A stretch of 64,000 nt of DNA from an uncultured Intestinimonas sp. GTDB taxonomy: Bacteria > Bacillota > Clostridia > Oscillospirales > Oscillospiraceae. The notes under the pieces were generated by a model that was given only the letters and a program-made list of their open reading frames with translations, did not search any database and had not been told where the DNA came from. Positions 16,884 through 26,941 of the stretch are shown here, piece after piece (within the stretch, counting starts at the first letter, position 1; each line of letters starts with the position of its first letter). The stretch is taken from the NCBI RefSeq assembly GCF_944387245.1, contig NZ_CALXEE010000003.1:1-64000 (forward strand), read 5' to 3'. A program made the translations under genes and the position numbers.

Positions 16884-19800
16884 TTGAAGATATGGGAATT
16901 TTTTGAAAAAATGGATGAAATGGTATACGTGGCTGATGTTGAGACCAACGAGCTGATTTATATGAATGAAAAGCTGCGTACTTCTATGGGAATCCATGAC
17001 GATAAGCAATATATTGGAAGAATGTGTTATGAGATTTTGCAGGGAACCAACAGCCCCTGTAATTTTTGTACGAATTGCAGATTAAAAAATGGTGAATTTC
17101 TTACTTGGACGCACATGAACCCCGTTTTGAACAAACGAGTCCTGCTGAAAGACACACTCGTTGAAGAAGGTGGGAAAAAGTATCGAATTGAACTTGCCAT
17201 TGATGCTGATTCTGAAAATAGCTGTAAGTCGCCATATTTTTATGCGCGCAGTGAAACTATATTAAATGAGTGTCTCCACGAGGTTTTCTCAACACCAGAC
17301 GCCGAGGAATCCATTGACAAAATGCTTCAATATATAGGTGAAACCTTTTGCTGCGACCGCACCTATATATTTGAGTTTAATGAATCGCGCTTTGCAAGCA
17401 ATACTTACGAATGGTGTAAACCTGGTGTTACGCCACAAAAAGAGTTTTTGCAGAGTATTCCCTATTCAGCCGTGGAGTGGTGGATGACATTATTTGCCTC
17501 TCAAAAGGTAACGGTCATCCCCGATCTGGAAGATATTCGTACCATGTATCCGGAGTCTTACGCGATCCTAAAGCCGCAGGGAATTTGCAGTTTGGCCGCC
17601 GGTCCCATCACTTCAGACGGGGAAATTATAGGATTTATTGGCGTAGATAATCCTGATGCCGCAATGCTTCCCATGATTGAAACGTTTTTAAATGTAATCG
17701 GGTATTTTACTTCTACGCTTTTACGCCGCCGGGAATGGCTCCGGCGGCTAAATGATCTGAGTTATCATGACCAACTGACAGGGGCTCTGAATCGCCATGC
17801 TCTGACTGAGCAATATGGAGATTTGCCGATGAACTCTGTAGGCGTGATCTATTGTGATATTACGGGCTTAAAAGCGGCAAATGATACGTTTGGACATAAG
17901 GCAGGTGACCAACTCATCTGCCATTGCTACGAAATTCTGAAAGAGGTTGCCGGTTCAAGCAGTATTTACCGCACTGGCGGGGATGAATTTATCGTTCTCT
18001 GCCCGGAATATACCAAACAAGAATTTCAGAGCACAGTATTTGACCTTAGAAAAAAGGTCAGGGAAGACCAGCATCATATTGCCATTGGTTACGTCTGGTC
18101 CGAGCAGCAGCCGCTTAACTTAGACAAACTGATTTCGGACGCTGACCAAGTCATGTACGAGGATAAAAGGAACTACTATCGTATTTATGGCCAGTGCCCG
18201 GGTGTTGAACGCCGTGGCTTAGCCGGCAAAAAAGGTCTGGCGAAAAATGCGGCTCCTAATCCACAGACACCGCTGCAAACGTTCTTATCCTTAGTAGAAG
18301 TTGATGCGGAGTCGCTGATTCAGTCTGTTTCGGAGAACAACGATTCCAGTTACTTCTATTTGGGGGACATGCAAGAAGATTTATTCTATATTTCCGATAA
18401 TATGCGTGACGATTTTGGCTTCCAAAGTAATCTGGTATATGGACTTTTATCTGCTTGGGGGAAACGAATCAGCACCCCGGAAGATCAGGATATTTATTGG
18501 CAGGATATTTCACGAATGCTGCGTGAAAAACGGACGGTACATGATTTGCACTACCGTATCCGAGACGTCAACGGAAATAACCAGTGGATACGCTGCTATG
18601 GCATCCTAAAGTGGGATGAGAAGAAGGCAAAGCCCCTTTTTTTCTCCGGCAGAGTCACCCACCAAGACAAAAAATTTGTGGTAGACCCTGTAACCGGGTT
18701 TCTGCGTGAGCATGCATCGATCCAGCAGCTCAATGAGCTGCAGAAGAGAGGGGAAGACACATTTATCATTGGATTTAGTCTAAACGGACTGACAGAGATC
18801 AACGGCACAAGGGGACGCGTATACGGAGATCGTTTGATCCAAAAGGTGTCAAATGAGCTGGTAGAGCGTTTTTCCTGGCAGATGACCTTCTATCGGCTGG
18901 AAGGCACCCGTTTTATGGCCATTGTTAACCCTGTATGTGCATATATCGGCGCAGAAGCACTTATCGAACAGATCCGCAGTGTCGTCAGGGCTTGCTATGA
19001 CAGCAAAGGGGTCACGATCCAAAAAGCCTGCGCATTCGGTGTTATGCGATACCCCAACGGCGATTTATCCTCGGAGGATCTGATCAACTGCCTTCTCACC
19101 CTGATCCGTGTCGCCAAACAAAATACATCGCTGCCCTATGTCGATGATTCAACAGAACACTTTGCCTCCGTCCGAAAAATGTCCAGCATGGCGTTGACCC
19201 TGAATCAGGATGTCATGCAGAACATGAAGAATTTCCGTATCGTCGTTCAGCCCGTGGTCTCCGCAGGCGACGGCTCGGCTCTCGGCGGAGAGGTTTTGCT
19301 CCGTTGGTCTTATGAGGGGCAGGACATATCACCGTCCATTTTTATCCCCATGCTTGAGAAGGACAGCTTGATGCATATCGTCGGCCGGTGGGTATTTGAG
19401 CAGGCGGTCAGCACATGCGTTAGAATCCATACATACAATCCGGTGTTTTATTTGACTTTCAACGTAAGCCTACAGCAGTTATCGGACCCAACGCTTCTTC
19501 CGTTTATGGAAGATACCCTAAAAAAATACGGCTTATCCGGCTCTAATCTAATTGCTGAATTGACCGAGAGCTTCCTGGACGAACAGCCGGAAAATTTAAC
19601 GCACTTTGTTCTGGAAGCACAAAAAATGGGGCTTTATATTGCATTGGATGATTTCGGAAGTGGATATTCCTCCCTGCGCATGCTGCTGCGTTACCCGTCC
19701 AGCATCATCAAGCTGGATCGATCTCTGATTACGGAAGTGATGGAGTCCAAAGAGAACCTGAACTTCATACGCAGCATCGTCTTTGCATGTCACCAGTTTG

Positions 19801-19976
19801 GCAAAACGGTATGCATCGAAGGAGTAGAAACCGAGGCGCAGAACGAACTGATTTTAGATACGGGCTGTGACATGATCCAAGGATTTTATTATTATCGCCC
19901 CATGGAGCTATGCGACATCTACCGGATGGTCAGCGAGACGGGCGAAAAAGCGCACAGAGAACAAGGGCTCCAGTAG
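16884..19976 (+). CDS. PAS-GAF-GGDEF-PAS-GGDEF-EAL cyclic-di-GMP enzyme
   Basis: 1,030 residues with no membrane segment. Approximate order: PAS (1-115, with CNFCTNC), GAF (125-280), GGDEF with an intact RTGGDEF (285-435) and no RxxD inhibitory site, PAS (475-590), a degenerate GGDEF-like domain (LEGTRFMAIV), and EAL (770-1020). The EAL domain keeps all expected catalytic positions: EVLLRW in place of EALLRW, FNVS, LTES, DDFGSG, IKLD, GVETE and QGFYY. It may therefore both make and break cyclic-di-GMP. Start is TTG at 16884 after GAGGGGGAGAAG. The gene is AT-richer than its neighbours, which suggests acquisition. It precedes the type IV pilus locus. Confidence 0.92.
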   Translation: MKIWEFFEKMDEMVYVADVETNELIYMNEKLRTSMGIHDDKQYIGRMCYEILQGTNSPCNFCTNCRLKNGEFLTWTHMNPVLNKRVLLKDTLVEEGGKKYRIELAIDADSENSCKSPYFYARSETILNECLHEVFSTPDAEESIDKMLQYIGETFCCDRTYIFEFNESRFASNTYEWCKPGVTPQKEFLQSIPYSAVEWWMTLFASQKVTVIPDLEDIRTMYPESYAILKPQGICSLAAGPITSDGEIIGFIGVDNPDAAMLPMIETFLNVIGYFTSTLLRRREWLRRLNDLSYHDQLTGALNRHALTEQYGDLPMNSVGVIYCDITGLKAANDTFGHKAGDQLICHCYEILKEVAGSSSIYRTGGDEFIVLCPEYTKQEFQSTVFDLRKKVREDQHHIAIGYVWSEQQPLNLDKLISDADQVMYEDKRNYYRIYGQCPGVERRGLAGKKGLAKNAAPNPQTPLQTFLSLVEVDAESLIQSVSENNDSSYFYLGDMQEDLFYISDNMRDDFGFQSNLVYGLLSAWGKRISTPEDQDIYWQDISRMLREKRTVHDLHYRIRDVNGNNQWIRCYGILKWDEKKAKPLFFSGRVTHQDKKFVVDPVTGFLREHASIQQLNELQKRGEDTFIIGFSLNGLTEINGTRGRVYGDRLIQKVSNELVERFSWQMTFYRLEGTRFMAIVNPVCAYIGAEALIEQIRSVVRACYDSKGVTIQKACAFGVMRYPNGDLSSEDLINCLLTLIRVAKQNTSLPYVDDSTEHFASVRKMSSMALTLNQDVMQNMKNFRIVVQPVVSAGDGSALGGEVLLRWSYEGQDISPSIFIPMLEKDSLMHIVGRWVFEQAVSTCVRIHTYNPVFYLTFNVSLQQLSDPTLLPFMEDTLKKYGLSGSNLIAELTESFLDEQPENLTHFVLEAQKMGLYIALDDFGSGYSSLRMLLRYPSSIIKLDRSLITEVMESKENLNFIRSIVFACHQFGKTVCIEGVETEAQNELILDTGCDMIQGFYYYRPMELCDIYRMVSETGEKAHREQGLQ

Positions 19977-20296
19977 AAAAACCATAAAGCTATGGGAATG
20001 GATGAGCCGCATATGATTGAGACGCATGAGATCCGTCTTACCGCTCAACCAAAGCGGGAGAGGGAGCATACGCCATCCCTTCTGGGGGAAATACGGTATG
20101 GTTTCCAAACAGTCGGAAGGGAACACAGCGGCCACAGCGGTGGAGCGCCAGAGCATAAGGCCAGGAGGTCCGTGGCCTTGTCAAGCTCCGCTGTCCTGGC
20201 GACCAGATGCTCGGACAAATGGAAAATGGCAACAGGGGAGAATTGAAACCGGCCTGCGCCACAGGCTTACACCACGGAACACAGGGGGGAACCGGC
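19977..20296 (+). other. 320-base leader before the pilus operon
   Basis: No gene seen. The stretch contains small hairpins (AAGGCCA/TGGCCTT near 20157-20180) and GC-rich inverted segments near 20130-20150. I looked for the cores of class I and class II cyclic-di-GMP riboswitches and did not find them. The promoter of the pilus operon presumably lies here, but no good -35/-10 pair stands out. Confidence 0.3.
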
Positions 20297-23200
20297 ATGA
20301 ACCTTACAAAGAAATATGGTCAGCATGGCTTCACCGTACAGGAAATGCTGCTTGTCATACTGATTTCCCTGGTTCTTCTGGCGGTGTCTGTTGTGGGTAT
20401 CATAACCTACATGCGATACTTACAGTTGGCCCAGCTGGACAACTCCGCCAAAGAGATTTTTCTGGCTGCCCAGAACCGGGCCATTCTTCTGCGCAGCAGC
20501 CAGCAGTTGAATGGACTGGTGGTTGATGGTACAAATTCCATCGAAAATGTGGAGGTCATTCCCAATTCCGATGGCGGGATTCAGATCACCGTCTACTATA
20601 TTCATTGTGAAAGCTCTCATATGGCCCAGCTGCTTCCCGATGGGACCATTGATCCAACCTTGTGGGACGGGGACTTCTGGATCACCTACGAACCGGAAGG
20701 CGGCAGCGTGATCGACGTGTTCTACTCCGATCAAAATCTCGGCGTGGCTGCGGGGACTTTCCCCGATTTCTATCGAGAGTGGCGGACCGCATCCAAGCTT
20801 GACCGCATGAACCGCAAGCCCATGGTGGGCTACTACGGTGGTGAGTCCGCCGAAAGTGGTAACACTATCTCCCTGCGCACCCCGGTCATCAACATCTATA
20901 ACGAGGATACTCTGCGGGTGGAGGTTACCTACTGGGTACCCAGGACCCTTCATACCATGGGAGAGGCAGATAACGTCGAGCTGGATGTGACCCTGACTTA
21001 TCAGGAGCAGCCTTTAGCGCTGGACGGAATGGCTGACAATGTAGAGCGTGATTACGAAGAGGAAGTTTCGTACTTAATCTATACCTACACCTGGACACTG
21101 GATTCTTTGAAGGAGGATGAAAAGCAGTTCAAGGAGCTCTTCAGCGGACTGACCTATGGCGACGACTTCACGGTCTCCGCCGAGGTAAGCTATGCAGGAG
21201 ACACTCTGAAGGTGAACGGCGCCCGGAAAATCGCCAGCGACAACAGCCTGTTTGCCAAGGACAGCGATGGAGACACTGCCATTATCACCTGCCTGCGCCA
21301 CCTGCAAAATCTGGATGCAGATTGGTCCAATGTGGACGCAGAAAAAACGAAGGCGGTGCAGAAGAAGGATATTCAGGGCGTGGAGGGCTACGAATTCCGG
21401 CCCATCGAGAACACAGCTTTGAATCGCTATGACGGCGGAACGTTTTCCATCTACGACCTGAATATCATTGGAACTGGTGCGTCCGCCGGCATGTTCGGTA
21501 ATCTCTCCGGTGAAGCCGGCGCGCGCAAAACGCTGAAGAATATCCGTTTAGTCAACACCAAAGTAACTGCCAACGACAACCCGGCGGGCGCGCTGGTGGG
21601 CAGCGGCAGCCACCTGACCATCGACAACTGCCAGGTCTACTGGGAGAACCGTTCCGAGGAGACCACCAACCTGCGGGATGTGCTGGGCGACAGTGCTACC
21701 CAATTCAAATACCAGATCACTGGCAGCGGCCCGGCAGGCGGTCTGGCGGGAACGCTGACCAACTCCGACATCACCAACTGCTCCGCCTCCTCCTTGGTGC
21801 GGAGCACAGGCCCTGTGGGCGGTCTGGTGGGCGAGGGCAGCGGACTGGAAATTAACCTCTCCTACGCTGCCTCCTATCTGGACGGACCTGCTGCGGCGGG
21901 TCTGGTGGGCGATCTGGCGGGAAGTGCCCACATTTACGGCAGCTATGCCGTGGGCTTTATCGACAGCGGAGAGGTAGTTGCCAAGGCCGCGGGGCTGTGC
22001 CTGGGCAGCGGTACTGCGGCAGTGGAAAGCTCTTACAGCGCCATGCTGTTTACGGCGGCGGAAACGGTGACCAACTATCCCCTGTGTGAAACTGGAAACG
22101 ACTATAAAAAGACATACTATCTGGACTCCGAAGACTTTAACTTCCAGGGAAATGATGATCAGGGTGTGTCCTATGGCAACCTCATTGACTCCACTCAGTG
22201 GGATGATCTCTTTGGCAGCAATGTGTTTACCTCCAAACGCATCCTGCAGTCTCACCCCTATAACCTCCAGACCACCCTGTCCCTGAACACCTATATTTAC
22301 CCTGGACTGGAGAAGCTGGACCACTGGGGCGACTGGGGCGCTCAGTTCCAAAACGGCAGTCTGGTGTACTACGAAGTCTACAAGGAGGAGGATGGTACAT
22401 ACTCCTACGGCTTTCAAATCAGCGGCCTGTCGGACGACAAAGCCGTGGTGGAGGACGGCTATGCGGTGGCCTACGAGAGCACACAGCAAATCTCCAGAAT
22501 TGGAGCTACTTTGACTGTAAATTATCAAACCGCGAACAACAGCACCACTGAGGGCACATTTAACTACGGAGGCGGCAAGGAAGATCATCCCATTTATGAG
22601 ATTGTGAATGTTGGCGATACCAATGAAGAAACCAATTACTACTACCTCCTACCTCTGCCCGAGGAAGTGGTCAGCAGCGACTATGCTTCCCCCGATTTTT
22701 ACCAGAAGATTACGATTGATGATACCCCTACAGGTGAAGGCATTATGGACGCGGGAAACCAGACCTACTACTATAGTCCCCACTTTGCCAACACCGTTCT
22801 CACCGATGAGGAGATCAAAGAGGATGAACTGTCCGCCAAGGCTGCGCAGCTTCGGGTGGAGGTGCGCACTCCCCGTCATCTCTACAACCTGAGCAAATTT
22901 GAGGACTACTACGCCAGCAATAATCAGTATCGTTTCCTCCAGCAGCGGGATCTGGATTATGACACCTACAAGGGGTATTATCGGTTTACAGAGCTGTTTA
23001 CCGGCAACTGGTCTCAGACCCCCATTGGTCTGAGCGCGGTCAGCCCCTTCCGGTGTGTCTACTACGGCAACTGCCACAGCATTACCGGGGTGGTACCCAC
23101 CGTTCAGGATGACGAGGGCAACACCTACCAGCATGTGGGCCTGTTTGGGTACAGCACCGGTGTGCTCCAGGATATCGTCTACCAGATGCGGGATACGGAT

Positions 23201-26200
23201 GTGCTTTCCGTGACCCAATCGGGCAGCAGCTCCCAGACCCTGTATGTGGGCGCGCTGGCCGGGTTCAATGGAGGTACAGTGGATAACTGCGCCTCTTATG
23301 GGGTGCGGCTGCAGGCCAATGGTTACCAGTACAGTACCATCTATCTGGGGGGCCTGGTGGGCCAAAACCAGGGTGCGGTACAAAGCAGCGCCGTAGAAGG
23401 AGCGTCCATTACGGCCCAGGCCTCCATGTCCCACGCCTACGCGGGGGGATTTGTCGGGGAAAATACCGCCGGCGGCGTGATTGACCATTGTTACGCCGTG
23501 GGCAAGGTGTCGGTTTCACAGGCCCGTTACGGTACGGTATACGCCTGCGGCTTTGCCGGGCGCAGCAGCGCCACCCTCTCCCGCAGCTATGCCGTCGTCT
23601 ATCTGCTGGCCGACGGTGAGGCCCAGCGCTATGGCTTCTGCCCGGATTACTCTAGAAGCTGTGTCTACCTCAACAACGGAAACTTTACCTATCGGGGCGA
23701 AAACTATGCCGCTCGGTATACGGATTCCTATGCCGCCTCTGTGAGCTGGGATGCCCTCACCGGGCAGTCCCAGAGCGATATCGTTGATGGGCTGGGCATG
23801 GAGTGGGGCGCCGCCTCCAATTGGAAGGCGACCTACCCCTATCCCGCTGTGGTGACCGAAAAGGAAGGCACCTCCACCCGCTCTGTCCACTACGGCCAGT
23901 GGCCAGAGCAGATGGATCTAGGCCCCGTGGGGGTGTACTACTGGGAGAAACTCACCATCGACAAAACGGACTCCTACCACTTCAGCGCCATCTTCCAAAC
24001 GGCGGATGGCCAGGTGAGCAAAAGCGGTACCCTCTCCACCTCCCACGGGGACGGCGGCGTGGTCACCGAGTATGGGTATGGGTATTTCTATGAAGCCGGC
24101 AGTATTGCCCCCTCGCTGTCCAGCGATGGTATCGGCTTCCAAAAGGACTCTGGTTTCAGCTTCTCTACCGCTGAACAAAACCAGGACGCCAATCAGGCCC
24201 TCTCTACCCTGATGGGGGATCGATACTCCTTCCACAGCTACAACACCTGGGGAACCGCGGCGGAAGATTCGGGCCTGTATACCTCCGCGGCGGGAAACTA
24301 CGGCCAGCCTCCCTGCGGCGCCTGGACGCTGAACGAAACCTTTACCGTCCGTCTCAATCCCTTCTTTGCCGATTCCATGTCCTATGACGGCTGGACTGCG
24401 TCGGAGGAGGTTCCCACCACCCTGCCGGGCACGGAAAAGAACCCCTACCGGGTGCGCTCCATCGACCAGCTGCAGTTTATCAACTGGAACAGTAGCGCCA
24501 TGAGCGCCGCCCGCCGGATGGATACGTACAATAAAACGCTGTTCCCCTATCTGTGCTACGGGGAAGGCAACTCGTGGACGCTGCGGCAGTTCTACTGGGA
24601 ACAGACCCACGACCTGGAGGGGGAGACAGGCAAAACCTATACCCCCATCGCAGCAGTCTATGACCCGGACTATACGGAACAGGAGGGAGGCAATCTGTTC
24701 GGCTGGTTCGGCGGCACTTATGACGGCAACGACTACATGATCGCCGAAGTAAGCATCGCGTCCGCTTCCAGCGCCACAGATGACGCAACCTCCTGTGTGG
24801 GTCTGTTTGGGGCGGTATACAACGGCACGCTGCAAAACATTGTCCTCTATTCGGAAAAGGGCGCCTCCGTAACGGGAAATAACAGCGGCACCAGCCAGTG
24901 GTATGTCATCGGCGGTCTGGCAGGTCTGGCGGGCTCCTCCACCGGCAGCGCGGTGGTCAATTGCACCGTTTCAGGCTATACCATTTCGGATCAGCACTCG
25001 TCCAATGCCACAAGGACCGGCTGGGGCGGCACCGGCGTGGGCGGCCTCATCGGAATCTGCGACATGGATCTGGTGGGCTGTACCGCCGTGACAGAGCTGG
25101 AAATTGATTCCAAAAATCAGGATAACGTCCGCATTGGCGGCCTGGTGGGCAGCTGCCAGGGCAGCATCAGCAGCTGCTACACCGGCGGAAGTATCAAGAT
25201 CACCTCCTCCACTTCCACGCCCGCAGACAACGGCATCTATGTGGGCGGCATTGTGGGCGGTATCTATATGAAACCCTTACAGGTGACCGGAAGTGGGGGA
25301 AATACCGTGGGAGACAGAGCGGATAAGGCAGGCGGCACGCCTTATCTGAATAACACCCTGTCCAACTGCTACACCTATCTGGAGATCCCCAGAGCCAGCA
25401 GCAATACGAAAATAAAAGGCATCTATGCTGTGGGCGGCCCCGGCGAATTAAATCCGCCGGGTACAAACGACGGTGTCTGGGATCACGGCTCAACCAGTTA
25501 CGACAACAACTATTATCTGGATTCCGTGGTTCTGAAGAATAACTCCGGGGAGCTTGACGGAAAGCGCCACGATTTGAACTCCGTTACCCCCATTACCTAC
25601 AGCGTCATGGCGGATTCCACAACCGACAATGGCCTGCTTCATAGGCTGAACAGCAATATCAAGGATGAGTCCGCCCAGTTTTCCACCGTTACCACCCAGA
25701 CCGCCAGTGGCGAGCCCCTCAATGGCCGGTACAGCTTTGGCAGCGATTCCAGTCTTTTGGGCCGGGACTACCCCTTCCCCACCATCCTCACCCAGTCCAG
25801 CGATCTGGTGGCCGGCGGAAAAGCCAGTGTCCACTACGGCGACTGGCCCCTGGCAGGAATCCGCCGGGAAAACGGCGGGCTGCCGGTGAACCTGGATCTG
25901 TTTGCCGATTATAAAACAGAGGACGAGGGCGCGGTATGTCTCGAGGAGCTCTCCCTGGAGGGCGTGGACACGGGTGGTACCTGGAGCGTGGACACAACAT
26001 CTGAGAGCTATGACCCGGACATTGCCACGGCGGCGCTTTCCGCAACCGCGGGTGAAACCAACACCCTGTCCATCACTGGCCGGCAAACAGGTAGCACCGT
26101 TGTCACCGTAACCTATACCGTAGGCGGCGAGCCGCCATACACCCTGGACATTGCGGTCAATGTGACGGCGGAGCTGCGTCTGGCGGCTACTGCCGCTTCC

Positions 26201-26941
26201 CCTGTTCAGATCTTTACCAACGAGACGGTGCAGACTGCTCTGGAGCTGCGGAATCGTGACGGAAAGTCGCTGCCAGACACGCTGGAAAATCTCATTGAAC
26301 TGTCCATCTCCACAGTGGAGTTTGACCCGGACTACTTTGCCACAGCCTCCATTGACCCGGACAATTTGATCCTGACTGCCGACAGCGGCACCAATCCCGG
26401 CAATACCCAGATTACGGTGGGATACGACTTTACTTACCTGGAAAAGAACTATCACGCCACCAGCGCAGTCAACCTGGAGTTGGTCACGCCGGAAATCGAA
26501 CTGACTCCCTTGGTCATCACCTTTGACGAAACTGCAGCAGCAACCAGTGAAATGACTGTCTCCTATAACGGAACCGAAAGTAAAATCGAACCCGATGCCG
26601 GAACCGGAACCTGTGCAGGAGGTCAGTTTACCCTCAAAGTAGACGGGGAAGCTCTCGTCTCAGACGTGAAAATTATAGCATTTGAGATGGATGACAACTA
26701 TAAGAGCACCATCTTGGCGGATTGGGCTACGACCGAGGACGGTATAGATCAGATAGGAACCTTGTCCATTGAGGCCTACTATCCCACGCTGGGCGAAGCT
26801 TACGCCTCGGTACGGGTGCAGTTCCAGTTTGAGTACGGAGGCAGCACACATCTTGTATGGAAAGACCTGCCGGTGCAGATCAAAATAGAAACTACCGAAG
26901 AGGGTGGAGCGGGCATAGAGACAGAGGAGGGGCAGACATGA
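20297..26941 (+). CDS. Giant GLUG-repeat prepilin (candidate modular pilin/adhesin)
   Basis: 2,214 residues, far longer than ordinary pilins (100-200). The N-terminus is a class III (type IV prepilin) signal: MNLTKKYGQHG, cleavage before FTVQEM with Glu at +5, then one hydrophobic helix. The ectodomain repeats a large module three times, beginning near residues 328 (CLRHLQNL), 856 (PRHLYNLS) and 1383 (RSIDQLQFIN). Each has runs of GLUG motifs (GGLVGEGSGLEINLSYAAS, GGLVGQNQGAVQSSAV, GGLVGSCQGSISSCYTGG). Modules end in HWGDWG, VHYGQWPEQ and VHYGDWPLAG. The C-terminus is beta-rich, Big-like, with no LPXTG. Start ATG 20297 follows GGGGGGAACC. It is probably a pilus-tip or surface adhesin; the ligand is unknown. 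Confidence 0.88.
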   Translation: MNLTKKYGQHGFTVQEMLLVILISLVLLAVSVVGIITYMRYLQLAQLDNSAKEIFLAAQNRAILLRSSQQLNGLVVDGTNSIENVEVIPNSDGGIQITVYYIHCESSHMAQLLPDGTIDPTLWDGDFWITYEPEGGSVIDVFYSDQNLGVAAGTFPDFYREWRTASKLDRMNRKPMVGYYGGESAESGNTISLRTPVINIYNEDTLRVEVTYWVPRTLHTMGEADNVELDVTLTYQEQPLALDGMADNVERDYEEEVSYLIYTYTWTLDSLKEDEKQFKELFSGLTYGDDFTVSAEVSYAGDTLKVNGARKIASDNSLFAKDSDGDTAIITCLRHLQNLDADWSNVDAEKTKAVQKKDIQGVEGYEFRPIENTALNRYDGGTFSIYDLNIIGTGASAGMFGNLSGEAGARKTLKNIRLVNTKVTANDNPAGALVGSGSHLTIDNCQVYWENRSEETTNLRDVLGDSATQFKYQITGSGPAGGLAGTLTNSDITNCSASSLVRSTGPVGGLVGEGSGLEINLSYAASYLDGPAAAGLVGDLAGSAHIYGSYAVGFIDSGEVVAKAAGLCLGSGTAAVESSYSAMLFTAAETVTNYPLCETGNDYKKTYYLDSEDFNFQGNDDQGVSYGNLIDSTQWDDLFGSNVFTSKRILQSHPYNLQTTLSLNTYIYPGLEKLDHWGDWGAQFQNGSLVYYEVYKEEDGTYSYGFQISGLSDDKAVVEDGYAVAYESTQQISRIGATLTVNYQTANNSTTEGTFNYGGGKEDHPIYEIVNVGDTNEETNYYYLLPLPEEVVSSDYASPDFYQKITIDDTPTGEGIMDAGNQTYYYSPHFANTVLTDEEIKEDELSAKAAQLRVEVRTPRHLYNLSKFEDYYASNNQYRFLQQRDLDYDTYKGYYRFTELFTGNWSQTPIGLSAVSPFRCVYYGNCHSITGVVPTVQDDEGNTYQHVGLFGYSTGVLQDIVYQMRDTDVLSVTQSGSSSQTLYVGALAGFNGGTVDNCASYGVRLQANGYQYSTIYLGGLVGQNQGAVQSSAVEGASITAQASMSHAYAGGFVGENTAGGVIDHCYAVGKVSVSQARYGTVYACGFAGRSSATLSRSYAVVYLLADGEAQRYGFCPDYSRSCVYLNNGNFTYRGENYAARYTDSYAASVSWDALTGQSQSDIVDGLGMEWGAASNWKATYPYPAVVTEKEGTSTRSVHYGQWPEQMDLGPVGVYYWEKLTIDKTDSYHFSAIFQTADGQVSKSGTLSTSHGDGGVVTEYGYGYFYEAGSIAPSLSSDGIGFQKDSGFSFSTAEQNQDANQALSTLMGDRYSFHSYNTWGTAAEDSGLYTSAAGNYGQPPCGAWTLNETFTVRLNPFFADSMSYDGWTASEEVPTTLPGTEKNPYRVRSIDQLQFINWNSSAMSAARRMDTYNKTLFPYLCYGEGNSWTLRQFYWEQTHDLEGETGKTYTPIAAVYDPDYTEQEGGNLFGWFGGTYDGNDYMIAEVSIASASSATDDATSCVGLFGAVYNGTLQNIVLYSEKGASVTGNNSGTSQWYVIGGLAGLAGSSTGSAVVNCTVSGYTISDQHSSNATRTGWGGTGVGGLIGICDMDLVGCTAVTELEIDSKNQDNVRIGGLVGSCQGSISSCYTGGSIKITSSTSTPADNGIYVGGIVGGIYMKPLQVTGSGGNTVGDRADKAGGTPYLNNTLSNCYTYLEIPRASSNTKIKGIYAVGGPGELNPPGTNDGVWDHGSTSYDNNYYLDSVVLKNNSGELDGKRHDLNSVTPITYSVMADSTTDNGLLHRLNSNIKDESAQFSTVTTQTASGEPLNGRYSFGSDSSLLGRDYPFPTILTQSSDLVAGGKASVHYGDWPLAGIRRENGGLPVNLDLFADYKTEDEGAVCLEELSLEGVDTGGTWSVDTTSESYDPDIATAALSATAGETNTLSITGRQTGSTVVTVTYTVGGEPPYTLDIAVNVTAELRLAATAASPVQIFTNETVQTALELRNRDGKSLPDTLENLIELSISTVEFDPDYFATASIDPDNLILTADSGTNPGNTQITVGYDFTYLEKNYHATSAVNLELVTPEIELTPLVITFDETAAATSEMTVSYNGTESKIEPDAGTGTCAGGQFTLKVDGEALVSDVKIIAFEMDDNYKSTILADWATTEDGIDQIGTLSIEAYYPTLGEAYASVRVQFQFEYGGSTHLVWKDLPVQIKIETTEEGGAGIETEEGQT

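Noticed and set aside
20000..20296. Possible cyclic-di-GMP riboswitch before the giant prepilin
   Set aside because: The context suggested one, but neither the class I nor the class II conserved core could be found by eye; only small unrelated hairpins are present.
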